From CAZSRL01 sp964609615 (GTDB lineage: Bacteria > Bacillota_I > Bacilli_A > RF39 > UBA660), in contig CAZSRL010000024.1 in the NCBI GenBank assembly GCA_964609615.1, forward strand, positions 1 through 12,982: 12,982 bases of DNA. Direction: 5' to 3'. Shown piece after piece: positions 1 to 6,211 of this stretch (position 1 is its first letter; every line of letters begins with the position of its first letter). Position numbers and translations under genes: made by a program. The notes below the pieces were generated by a model that had not been told where the DNA came from, ran no database searches, and saw only the letters and a list, made by a program, of their open reading frames with translations.

Positions 1-324
1 AGAGAAATTTTAGAAGAAGCTGGAGTTAATTTAAAACTAGATGATTTGAATCCTTTTATGACTATAAAATATTTAAATAGAAATTATCCTGAAGTTGGAA
101 CAACTACATTTACAATGGCCAATTATTATACACTAATCTATGATTTAAAACCGAACTTAGATAAAATAAAACTTACTGATGATGAAAAAGAAGGAGATTT
201 TAAACTAGAATTTATTGATAAGAACAAAGCTTTAGATATATTAGAAAAATCTTTAGATAATGCAACAAGAAAAGGTGTTACATTGGACACAATTTTAGTA
301 ATAAAAAAATATTTAAATAAATAA
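1..324 (+). CDS. NUDIX hydrolase, C-terminal part (5' end outside window)
   Basis: The frame is open from base 1 and ends at TAA 322-324, so only the last 107 residues are present. The first visible residues, REILEEAGV, match the second half of the NUDIX box (REUXEEXGU), which holds the metal-binding glutamates; the preceding Gx5Ex7 part lies outside the window. NUDIX enzymes hydrolyse a nucleoside diphosphate linked to another group, such as oxidised nucleotides, sugar nucleotides or ADP-ribose; the substrate cannot be told from this fragment. The remainder is an ordinary mixed strand/helix tail rich in Lys, Asp and Asn. An internal ATG at 46 lies after the catalytic motif and is not the true start. 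No terminator is evident before the SOS promoter at 347. The family call is firm; the function within the family is unknown. Confidence 0.85.
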   Translation, partial: REILEEAGVNLKLDDLNPFMTIKYLNRNYPEVGTTTFTMANYYTLIYDLKPNLDKIKLTDDEKEGDFKLEFIDKNKALDILEKSLDNATRKGVTLDTILVIKKYLNK

Positions 325-346
325 GAAGAAAAATTATTGTTTAATA

Positions 347-375
347 TTGGCACACGAACTTATGTTTGATATAAA
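347..375 (+). promoter_or_regulatory. Sigma-A promoter containing a LexA (SOS) box
   Basis: A -35 TTGGCA (347-352) and -10 TATAAA (370-375) are separated by exactly 17 bp. Inside the spacer, at 355-368, lies CGAACTTATGTTTG, which has the CGAAC-N4-GTTYG architecture of the Gram-positive LexA operator (consensus CGAACRNRYGTTYC). LexA bound here would cover the space between -35 and -10 and block RNA polymerase. The site controls the Bro-N/DinD-like gene that follows, a family that includes the E. coli SOS gene dinD, which supports the reading. Sequence and spacing are seen directly; LexA binding is inferred. Confidence 0.82.
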
Positions 376-393
376 TACAATAGGAGGTGCAAT

Positions 394-1246
394 ATGAATC
401 AAAATAAAATGCATTTAATAAGTAAAATATTTAATAATGAAACTATTAGGACTGTATGGGATAAGGAAGATGAAAAAATATTATATAAGTGTTGTTGATA
501 TGGTTGGAGTATTATCAGAAAGTGATCGACCAAGAAAATATTGGAGTGATTTAAAAAGTCAACTATTAAAAGAAGGAAATGAAGTGTCCGAAAAAATCGG
601 ACAGTTGAAACTTAAGTCAAAAGATGGCAAATATCGTTTAACTGATGTATGTGATATCGAAGAAATGTTTAGAATCATTGAGTCAATACCTAGTAAGAAT
701 GCAGAACCTATAAAAAGTTGGCTTGCTAAATTAGGAAGTGAAAGAATTGATGAAGTCTTTGATCCGTCTATTACTGTTGATAGAGCAATAAATACATATA
801 GAGTTAAAGGTTATGATGAGACATGGATTTCAAAGAGAATTAAAGGATTACAAAATAGAGTAGAACTAACTGATGTTTGGAAAGATAATGGTATTACAGA
901 ACCTTTTGAATATGCTATATTAACTAATGAAATTTATAAAACTTGGTCAGGTATGACTGCAAAAGAATATAAACAACATAAAGGACTTCGAAAAGAATCA
1001 TTAAGAGATAATATGGATAGTATTGAAGTAACACTTGCTGATTTAGGAGAAGAAGCAACTAAAAGAATTGCTCATAAAAAACAAGTTAAAGGATTAAAAG
1101 AAAATATTGAAATAGCTAAAATAGGTGGTAATGTTGCAAAAATTGCACGTGACGAATTAGAACGTCAATTAGATGAAACTGTAATAAGTGGGGATAATGT
1201 TTTACCTTATAAATATAAAGATAATAATTTGTTAGAACATAAATAA
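394..1246 (+). pseudogene. Bro-N / DinD-like protein, SOS-regulated, with an apparent +1 frameshift
   Basis: The protein has a Bro-N-type N-terminus (YYISVVDMVGVL, RKYWSDLK, IGQLKL, GKYRLTDV) and a DinD-like C-terminal part (ELTDVWKDNGI, EYAILTNEI, KEYKQHKGLRKESLRDNM, then GGNVAKIARDELE). The strong AGGAGGTG ribosome site (383-390) leads to ATG 394, whose frame gives the expected family N-terminus ending TIRTVWDKEDEK and then hits TGA at 496-498. The rest lies one frame over. Removing one A from the six As at 473-478 gives ...DKEDEKYYISVVD... and an intact product of about 283 residues. The frame-2 part alone is open from ATG 437 to 1246, but neither ATG 437 nor ATG 470 has a well-spaced ribosome site. 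It is either a recent frameshift, a homopolymer sequencing error, or slippage at the A run. Phage antirepressors share Bro-N, but the C-terminus and SOS box favour a DinD-type damage-response gene. Confidence 0.8.
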
Positions 1247-1360
1247 TTGATTGACTTTAAAATAATAATTAAAAAGTCGAATGCATTCATATTTAATTAT
1301 GGTTAATAATTATAAAAGAATATATCTAACAATTACATTTTAGCTTAAATAACTAGCTTG

Positions 1361-1369
1361 TGGTATAAT
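1361..1369 (+). promoter_or_regulatory. Extended -10 promoter of the HD-domain gene
   Basis: TGGTATAAT matches the extended -10 form TGnTATAAT, 21 bp before the TTG start at 1390. No convincing -35 box is seen 17 bp upstream. The rest of the 1247-1389 gap is AT-rich. It holds an imperfect GACTTT/AAAGTC hairpin (1253-1278) without a T run and a short palindrome at 1279-1288, neither of which I can assign. Confidence 0.5.
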
Positions 1370-1389
1370 AAAATTAAAGAGGTGATATT

Positions 1390-2073
1390 TTGAATATTAA
1401 TAAAATTTATAATGAGATTATAAATGATAGAGAAATTATTGAACTTTATAAAAAAATTGAAATATATGAAAAAGAAACAGGAGGTTGGGCTTTCCATAAT
1501 ATGGAACATATAAAAAATGTAACTGAAATTGTTTCCAAAATATTACAAGACTTAAAATTTGGTGATGTAGTAATTACTAAAGCAAAAATTGCTTGTTTCT
1601 TACATGATACAGGTGCAATACAAGGAAAAGAAAACCATGCTGAAAGAAGTTATGAATATGCAAAAAACTATTTTTCTAAAAAAATTGATTATGAAGTACT
1701 TTCTAATGTATTAGAAGCAATAAGGATTCATAGTGATGGTTTTGATACTGATAATATTATTGCTTTAGCTCTAATTTTTGCAGACAAACTCGATATAAAG
1801 AAAACAAGAATATCTGAAGAAGGTAAAAAAGTAGTGGGAAATCGTCAGTATTCTCATATTGATGATATAAATGTTTCCATAAATTCTAATTGTTTAAATA
1901 TTAACTTTTTAATAGATGATAAAGTTGATATTAATGAGTTAAACGAATATTATTTTACAAAAAAATTGTTTAAAGCAATAAAATCATTTTCTAATAAATT
2001 AAATCTTAAACAAAGAATAACAATTAATGGTCATAAATGGAATGAATATTATTCATTTATAGAAATAGTCTAA
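1390..2073 (+). CDS. HD-domain phosphohydrolase
   Basis: This 227-residue cytoplasmic protein belongs to the HD superfamily of metal-dependent phosphohydrolases. The visible signature residues are His36/His40 (AFHNMEH), the HD doublet His72-Asp73 (FLHDTGA), His83 (HAERS), His114 (IRIHSDG) and Asp132 (FADKLD), a full set of metal ligands in the right order, so an active enzyme is likely. Members act on nucleotides, cyclic dinucleotides or other phosphoesters; the substrate cannot be read here. The start is TTG 1390, with AGAGGTGAT (1377-1385) four bases before it. It has its own extended -10 promoter and no close co-directional partner, so it is probably monocistronic. The C-terminal 80 residues do not resemble a domain I recognise. 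Confidence 0.8.
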   Translation: MNINKIYNEIINDREIIELYKKIEIYEKETGGWAFHNMEHIKNVTEIVSKILQDLKFGDVVITKAKIACFLHDTGAIQGKENHAERSYEYAKNYFSKKIDYEVLSNVLEAIRIHSDGFDTDNIIALALIFADKLDIKKTRISEEGKKVVGNRQYSHIDDINVSINSNCLNINFLIDDKVDINELNEYYFTKKLFKAIKSFSNKLNLKQRITINGHKWNEYYSFIEIV

Positions 2074-2083
2074 CATAAAGGGG

Positions 2084-2154
2084 CAAGGACACGTATGTCC
2101 TATTAATACTAAGATAATAAATCATCATATTTATAGACATACATATAGTCCTTG
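2084..2154 (+). other. Inverted-repeat region able to form alternative stem-loops
   Basis: CAAGGAC (2084-2090) pairs with GTCCTTG (2148-2154), and GTATGT (2093-2098) with ACATAC (2137-2142), giving a two-part 13-bp stem. Within its loop ATAAAT/ATTTAT (2117-2122, 2129-2134) can form an apical hairpin. A competing local hairpin, AGGACA-CGTA-TGTCCT (2086-2101), uses the same left arm. Both forms bury the AAGGA/ATG at 2085-2097. The pairing is visible in the sequence; whether it is an RNA element, a DNA site or chance is unknown. Confidence 0.4.
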
Positions 2155-2218
2155 TTATACATGCTGTGAAGAAAATGAAGTATGTAATATACAAGAAGGT
2201 TGTTGCAATAAGTTTTAA
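2095..2218 (+). pseudogene. Cys/His/Tyr-rich CotD-like spore coat remnant, start out of frame
   Basis: The frame ending at TAA 2216-2218 is open from 2069 and reads CPINTKIINHHIYRHTYSP followed by CYTCCEENEVCNIQEGCCNKF. The NHHIYRHTYSP stretch resembles the His/Tyr-rich repeats of CotD-type spore coat proteins, and the Cys pairs fit a cross-linked spore layer. No ATG, GTG or TTG exists in that frame. The only ATG with a ribosome site (AAGGA 2085-2089, ATG 2095) is in another frame and stops after three codons; removing one base after it would join the two. It may therefore be a decayed or mis-sequenced small coat gene, or a chance reading through a structured RNA (see the 2084-2154 element). 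The family resemblance is from memory and the segment is short. Confidence 0.35.
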
Positions 2219-2250
2219 AATAAAAACAAGTAAAACTTGTTTTTTATTTT
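2217..2250 (+). terminator. Intrinsic terminator
   Basis: AAAAACAAGT (2222-2231) and ACTTGTTTTT (2235-2244) form a 10-bp stem with a three-base AAA loop, followed by T-rich sequence. It lies just after the CotD-like frame and ends plus-strand transcription from the HD gene and that remnant. Confidence 0.7.
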
Positions 2251-2251
2251 A

Positions 2252-2278
2252 AAAAAATAGGATATTAATCCTATTTTT
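2252..2278 (-). terminator. Intrinsic terminator of the minus-strand HILNAEGEK gene
   Basis: AAAAATAGGAT (2253-2263) and ATCCTATTTTT (2268-2278) form a perfect 11-bp stem with a four-base loop. The stem begins three bases past the minus-strand stop at 2281, and the minus strand continues into a T run, so it ends that gene. It stands back to back with the plus-strand terminator at 2217-2250. Confidence 0.75.
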
Positions 2279-2280
2279 AA

Positions 2281-2868
2281 TTATTGTGAAACAACATTTA
2301 CTGTGTATATTTCACGTTCCAATCCATTAACTAATTTCACTTCTAACAATATATTTAATGGTGTTAAGGTATCTGCTGCAAATGTTAATACATTATTTGC
2401 TAAAGTAACACCAGTTGGAAGTGCACCAATAGTGCTTGTAGTTACTACTGTTCCCGTTGGAAGCCCAGAGAAAGTTATTGTTCTTGGAAATTTTTTCATT
2501 AAATTAATTTTATATAGTTTACAGTCATTTGTAATTGTTGTTGTATCAATATAATCCACTTGATTTAAAGTTATTTTTAAACTTAATGTATTAACACAAT
2601 CATTAACACATAAACAATCTTTAAATAACTCTAATTTCCCCTGTAGAATAGTTTCTAATCTAGTTATAGAATTAATTGTAGTTTGTACTGATTCATTTAC
2701 TTTTAAAACATCACTTTTGTTTTCACTTTCTAATATTTTTTGTATTTTTTCTCCCTCAGCATTTAAAATATGAGATAAAGCTGTTTGTTCTAATGCAACT
2801 GACTCAACAATATCAGTAATTGAATCTTTTCTTTTAATACCACTTGACTTAATAATTGGCATTGACAT
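2281..2868 (-). CDS. HILNAEGEK-module protein with a C-terminal beta-sandwich-like domain
   Basis: This 195-residue protein has no signal peptide or membrane segment. Residues 18-82 form the module shared with the divergent neighbour: ESVALEQTALSHILNAEGEK, then a KVNESVQTTI helix and a LETILQGKLELF helix. I recall related N-terminal segments (SIALEE..LAHIINAEAEKIQ) in uncharacterised Bacillus and Clostridium proteins, often before collagen-like spore-surface repeats. Cys85, Cys87 and Cys91 follow. Residues 130-195 (TFSGLPTGTVV, LPTGVTLANNVLTF) look like an Ig/He_PIG-like beta sandwich. The start is the ATG at 2868, with AGGTGG (2876-2881) seven bases upstream; an in-frame ATG 60 bp farther upstream has no comparable site and would add an odd leader. 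A spore-surface role is inferred, not shown. Confidence 0.65.
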   Translation of the reverse strand: MSMPIIKSSGIKRKDSITDIVESVALEQTALSHILNAEGEKIQKILESENKSDVLKVNESVQTTINSITRLETILQGKLELFKDCLCVNDCVNTLSLKITLNQVDYIDTTTITNDCKLYKINLMKKFPRTITFSGLPTGTVVTTSTIGALPTGVTLANNVLTFAADTLTPLNILLEVKLVNGLEREIYTVNVVSQ

Positions 2869-2931
2869 TTTTTCGCCACCTTTCTCTTTAATATATGAAT
2901 AAATTAATATATTAAATATATTATTCAACTA

Positions 2932-2959
2932 ACAGTTTTATAAAATAATGCATATAATA
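2932..2959 (+). promoter_or_regulatory. Sigma-K-like promoter of the Cys-rich HILNAEGEK gene
   Basis: AC (2932-2933) is followed after 17 bases by CATATAATA (2951-2959), which matches the sigma-K form AC-N16/17-CATAnnnTA used in the mother cell late in sporulation. The same bases contain a sigma-A-like TATAAT (2953-2958) but no good TTGACA. AT-rich DNA makes such matches easy, so the support is the spacing plus the Cys-rich product. Confidence 0.45.
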
Positions 2960-2979
2960 AAATGAAATTAGGTGTAAGT

Positions 2980-3993
2980 ATGAAAATAATAAAAAAAAGA
3001 GCATTACAAAGTTGTAACACATTTAGTAGTGGAATATATAATAAATGTTTTTATAAAATGGTTAGTCCCAATTTAAATTATGTTAGTTTGTATGATAAGT
3101 ATTTAAATTATTATGGATTAATTAATACATGTGACTCATATTTAGCAATTTGTATACATAATAATTGTTTTTTAGTATCAAAAAAAGATATAAAAGATAA
3201 AATATATGTGTTAAGTGATTCTTTTATAGAACAAGATGAAATATGTTTAAAGGTTCCCAAAGAATATTTAGATAATATTATATCTTTATTTTATGACTCA
3301 GATAATAAAAAAATATTAATCTCTACTAAAAAACATGTTTATTCTATTACTATGGATGGTTATTTTATAAAAATAGAATTTAATTGTTTTAAAAATAATG
3401 AAAATAAAGAATGTGTAAAAAATTTAAATGGATGCTGTCAAATGATTCAAAAACCAAAAGAAATATGTAACAAACACATAACATGTATAGGTATTTTTTG
3501 TAATAAAAAATATATTGGTATAAACAAAGATAATTCTGCATATTTGTTAGAAATATCAAACAATGGAAACATTATTAATAAATATTATATAGATGATAAT
3601 ATAACTATTAATTCTATTATTAATAATAATGGATTTTTAAACTTGCTTATAACAAAATGTGGTAAATATAACTATATATATTATTTAGATTATAAATGTT
3701 ATTGTCAGAGTAAAAATAATGAATGTAAAAAACATGATTGTAAAAAAGAAAAATGTGATGTAATTGAATCAATTGCTTTTATGGAAACATCACTATCACA
3801 TATATTAAATGCTGAAGGGGAAAAGTTGCAAAAGGTATTAAAAGAAACAAATAATGTATGTGAAATATTAAAAATAAATGACTCTATTAATAAAACTATA
3901 ATGAATACAACGTTGTTAGAACAATTATTATATGAAAAATTAAAATTAGTTTGTAATGATAATTGTTGTAATAAAGATAATGAAAATAAATAA
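2980..3993 (+). CDS. Cys-rich protein with a C-terminal HILNAEGEK module
   Basis: This 337-residue protein has no signal peptide or membrane helix and more than 20 cysteines (about 7%), including CC pairs and a Cys/Lys segment (residues 240-259). The first ~235 residues alternate short hydrophobic strands with turns (LYDKYLNYYGLI, KKILISTKKHVYSITMDG, KKYIGINKDNSAYLLEIS), which suggests a beta-propeller-like fold. Residues 260-325 carry the shared module (IESIAFMETSLSHILNAEGE, then EILKINDSINKTI and LLEQLLYEKLKLV), and the end is again Cys-rich (CNDNCCNKDN). The module closes this protein but opens its divergent neighbour. ATG 2980 was chosen because AGGTG (2970-2974) sits five bases upstream; ATG 2962 has no ribosome site. 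High Cys content plus the sigma-K-like promoter suggest a spore coat or exosporium component. No named family was recognised. Confidence 0.65.
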   Translation: MKIIKKRALQSCNTFSSGIYNKCFYKMVSPNLNYVSLYDKYLNYYGLINTCDSYLAICIHNNCFLVSKKDIKDKIYVLSDSFIEQDEICLKVPKEYLDNIISLFYDSDNKKILISTKKHVYSITMDGYFIKIEFNCFKNNENKECVKNLNGCCQMIQKPKEICNKHITCIGIFCNKKYIGINKDNSAYLLEISNNGNIINKYYIDDNITINSIINNNGFLNLLITKCGKYNYIYYLDYKCYCQSKNNECKKHDCKKEKCDVIESIAFMETSLSHILNAEGEKLQKVLKETNNVCEILKINDSINKTIMNTTLLEQLLYEKLKLVCNDNCCNKDNENK

Positions 3994-4022
3994 AATATAA
4001 TAAATTTTTATTTATTTTTTTT
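3983..4022 (+). terminator. All-A/T intrinsic terminator candidate
   Basis: AAAATAAATAAAA (3983-3995) pairs perfectly with TTTTATTTATTTT (4006-4018) across a 10-base loop, and more T follows. The stem contains the stop codon at 3991-3993. With no G:C pair the hairpin is weak, so termination here may be partial. Confidence 0.45.
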
Positions 4023-4023
4023 A

Positions 4024-4032
4024 TGATATAAT
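4024..4032 (+). promoter_or_regulatory. Extended -10 promoter of the DUF2779 gene
   Basis: TGATATAAT fits TGnTATAAT, 24 bp before ATG 4057. No recognisable -35 is present; the expected place is a T-rich stretch inside the preceding hairpin. Confidence 0.5.
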
Positions 4033-4056
4033 AAATTATAAGAAAGAAGTGATAAT

Positions 4057-5895
4057 ATGGCTATAACAAAAACTAATTTTATTAATTATACTAGATGTCC
4101 TAAATATGTTAATTTAGAAAATGTTAGAAAAGATAAATTAAAAAGTAATTTATCATTAGAAGATTATAAAAAAGAAGAAGAAAATGAAAAATATAATGAA
4201 ATATTAAATGAAATGTTTAATTCTAATGATGGTATAGATATTGATTTAACAAAGAAAACAGATGAACAACTAGAAGCAATGATGGATTATTATAAAAAGG
4301 TTGAGTTACTAGCGGGTAGAGAAGTTAATAAATTATTTGGTGGTAAAAGTATATTTAGTGAAGAAACATATAATCAAGAAAGTTTTGATTTTACTAAAAA
4401 TGGTTTACGTTATTTATGTTATGTTGATATATTTAATGAAACAGATGATGAAATTAATATAATTGAAGTAAAAGCAACTACTTCAAATAAGCTTTTAAAA
4501 CTAATTTATGGAAAGAAAAATACTGCTAAAAAAACATATCCTAAATATGGTTTATTTAGTGAAAAAAATGGAATATATTATTTAAATGAATGTGAGGATT
4601 TAGAAGCACAAAGTAGTTATAATACAAACATTAATAAATTAAAAAATAGATATAGTGATGAGGGGAAATATATATATGATTTAAGTGTTCAAAGATATAT
4701 TATTGAAAATGATTTAAAACAAAATAAAATTAATAAAAAAATAAACTATTATTTATGTGTTCTTAACCATAAATATATTTATGATGGTAAAAGTGATTAT
4801 GAAACTGATATTAATGGTAATAGTATAATTACATTATTTAATTTAAATAATTTAACTAAACAAATGATGGATGTAATTGATAAAGATAGAATACTTTTAG
4901 AACATTATTTTTTAGATAAAGAACAATTAAATAAACCATGTTTTTGTAAAGGATGTGAACTTAAAAAAAGAACACAATGTATTTATAAAGATATTTGTTA
5001 TAAGGAAATACCAAATACAAATGCTTGTTATAATTATGTTGATTTTAGATCTTTTAAAGATGGAAAAGATAAATATAATAAATATGATTTATTAAATCTT
5101 GGATATAAAAAACTAAGTGATATACCATATAGTTGGATTATTAGTAAAAATCATAGAATACAAAGAGATTCATATGATAAAAATGAAGAATATATTAATA
5201 AAGAAAAAATTAAAACGGGATTATCTTCATTAAAATATCCTATATATCATTTAGATTTTGAAACATTTCCTTGTCCTTTACCTAGGTTTAAGGGAGAAAG
5301 TCCTTATATTCAATCCCCATTTGAATTTTCACTTCATATAGAACATTCACCTGGTGAATGTGATAAAGATAAAGATAATTATGTTTTTTTAGCAAAAACA
5401 GAAGATGATGAAAGAGAAGAACTAATAAAACAATTAATACAAAGAATCGATACAAAAAAAGGATGTATGTTAGCTCAAAATGTTGGATTTGAAAAATCTA
5501 GAATAAAAGAATTAGCAAATATGTTTCCTAAATATCATGATGAACTTATGAAAATATATGATATGGGATTTGATTTATTATGGCTTGTAAGAGCAAATAA
5601 AGAATTATATACATCACTTGGTTATACAGAAAGTGAAGCAACAGAACTTAATTATTATCATCCTAATTTAAGTGGAAGTTATAGTATAAAAAAAACATTA
5701 CCTGTGTTTAGTGATTTAAGTTATAAAGATTTAGATATTGGTAATGGAACAGAAGCTCTTGTTGAATATTCAAAGTATCATTTGAAAACACCAGAGGAAT
5801 TAGAAAAAACTAGAAATGATTTAATAGTTTATTGCAAACAAGATACTTGGGCTATGGTAGAAATATTAAAAGGGCTTAGAGAAAAAGTAAAATAA
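4057..5895 (+). CDS. DUF2779 protein: Cas4-like PD-(D/E)XK/Cys-cluster region fused to a DEDDy exonuclease
   Basis: The 612-residue protein has two nuclease-like halves. The N-terminal half carries Cys14 (YTRCPKYVNLE), a PD-(D/E)XK core (Asp124, then IIEVKA with Glu137 and Lys139) and a Cys group (Cys295, 297, 300, 308, 314). One early plus several late cysteines is the layout that holds an Fe-S cluster in Cas4 and AddB nucleases. The C-terminal half is the DUF2779/RNase H-like domain: Asp400 and Glu402 (HLDFET), Asn475...Glu479 (QNVGFEKSRI) and Tyr592...Asp596 (YCKQD), a DEDDy set in which Exo II has Glu in place of Asp. I recall FEK at this place in other DUF2779 proteins. It probably cuts or trims nucleic acid; the substrate and pathway are unknown. 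No cas genes are near. It stands alone between its own promoter and the rpoZ promoter. Confidence 0.82.
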   Translation: MAITKTNFINYTRCPKYVNLENVRKDKLKSNLSLEDYKKEEENEKYNEILNEMFNSNDGIDIDLTKKTDEQLEAMMDYYKKVELLAGREVNKLFGGKSIFSEETYNQESFDFTKNGLRYLCYVDIFNETDDEINIIEVKATTSNKLLKLIYGKKNTAKKTYPKYGLFSEKNGIYYLNECEDLEAQSSYNTNINKLKNRYSDEGKYIYDLSVQRYIIENDLKQNKINKKINYYLCVLNHKYIYDGKSDYETDINGNSIITLFNLNNLTKQMMDVIDKDRILLEHYFLDKEQLNKPCFCKGCELKKRTQCIYKDICYKEIPNTNACYNYVDFRSFKDGKDKYNKYDLLNLGYKKLSDIPYSWIISKNHRIQRDSYDKNEEYINKEKIKTGLSSLKYPIYHLDFETFPCPLPRFKGESPYIQSPFEFSLHIEHSPGECDKDKDNYVFLAKTEDDEREELIKQLIQRIDTKKGCMLAQNVGFEKSRIKELANMFPKYHDELMKIYDMGFDLLWLVRANKELYTSLGYTESEATELNYYHPNLSGSYSIKKTLPVFSDLSYKDLDIGNGTEALVEYSKYHLKTPEELEKTRNDLIVYCKQDTWAMVEILKGLREKVK

Positions 5896-5922
5896 AGAAT
5901 ATGTCAACAATTGTCAAATTGG

Positions 5923-5951
5923 TTGTCACTTTACTAAATTATAAGTATAAT
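5923..5951 (+). promoter_or_regulatory. Sigma-A promoter of rpoZ
   Basis: TTGTCA (5923-5928) and a perfect TATAAT (5946-5951) are 17 bp apart, 23 bp before the rpoZ start. A second TTGTCA lies at 5911-5916 but is too far from the -10. Confidence 0.8.
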
Positions 5952-5974
5952 TAGAATAGAAAGAGGTGGCTGAA

Positions 5975-6172
5975 TTGATATATCCTTCTATAGATAAATT
6001 ATTAAACATCGTTGATTCAAAATATACTTTAGTTCATATAGTATCTTCTAGAAGTAAAGAAATGAAAAAAAATAAACATTATCAAATGAAAGAGGAAGAG
6101 TATAAAAGTGCTAAGGAAATAGGAAGAACGTTAGAAGAAATAGAAAAAGGACTTATTCATATTAAAGAATAA
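5975..6172 (+). CDS. rpoZ: DNA-directed RNA polymerase omega subunit
   Basis: The 65-residue product starts (M)IYPSIDKLLNIVDSKYTLVH and continues with SSRSKEM and a C-terminal AKEIGRTLEEIEKGLIHI helix. This matches Firmicutes omega (B. subtilis begins [20 protein letters not shown]). Omega binds the beta' subunit and helps assemble RNA polymerase. The start is TTG 5975, five bases after AAGAGGTGG (5961-5969). A GTG at 5966 in the same frame lies inside that ribosome site and would add residues the family lacks. In many relatives rpoZ follows gmk; here it has its own promoter and terminator, between a DUF2779 nuclease gene and recX. Confidence 0.93.
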   Translation: MIYPSIDKLLNIVDSKYTLVHIVSSRSKEMKKNKHYQMKEEEYKSAKEIGRTLEEIEKGLIHIKE

Positions 6173-6181
6173 GTTCTTTTT
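6149..6181 (+). terminator. rpoZ intrinsic terminator overlapping the stop codon
   Basis: GGACTTATTC (6149-6158) pairs with GAATAAGTTC (6167-6176), with one G-U pair and an eight-base loop, followed by TTTTTA. The stop codon TAA (6170-6172) lies in the right arm. The recX extended -10 (6183-6191) begins directly after it. Confidence 0.7.
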
Positions 6182-6182
6182 A

Positions 6183-6191
6183 TGTTATAAT
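6183..6191 (+). promoter_or_regulatory. Extended -10 promoter of recX
   Basis: TGTTATAAT is a TGnTATAAT box 20 bp before ATG 6212. No clear -35 is visible; its expected place lies in the rpoZ terminator stem. No LexA box is seen here. Confidence 0.6.
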
Positions 6192-6211
6192 AAAAAAAGA
6201 AGGAGTGCAAA

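Noticed and set aside
1253..1288. Hairpin GACTTT/AAAGTC and palindrome GAATGCATTC as a terminator after the DinD-like gene
   Set aside because: There is no T run and the stem is short, so it is not convincing as a terminator.
2303..2554. Plus-strand open frame opposite the minus HILNAEGEK gene
   Set aside because: No ribosome site, and the opposite strand has a good start, terminator and shared module.
2889..2897. Sigma-K -10-like CATATATTA on the minus strand before the gene starting at 2868
   Set aside because: No AC lies 16-17 bases upstream on that strand, and the motif is frequent in AT-rich DNA; recorded but not called as a promoter.
6174..6211. LexA box before recX
   Set aside because: No GAAC-N4-GTTC-like site is present; only an extended -10 is visible.
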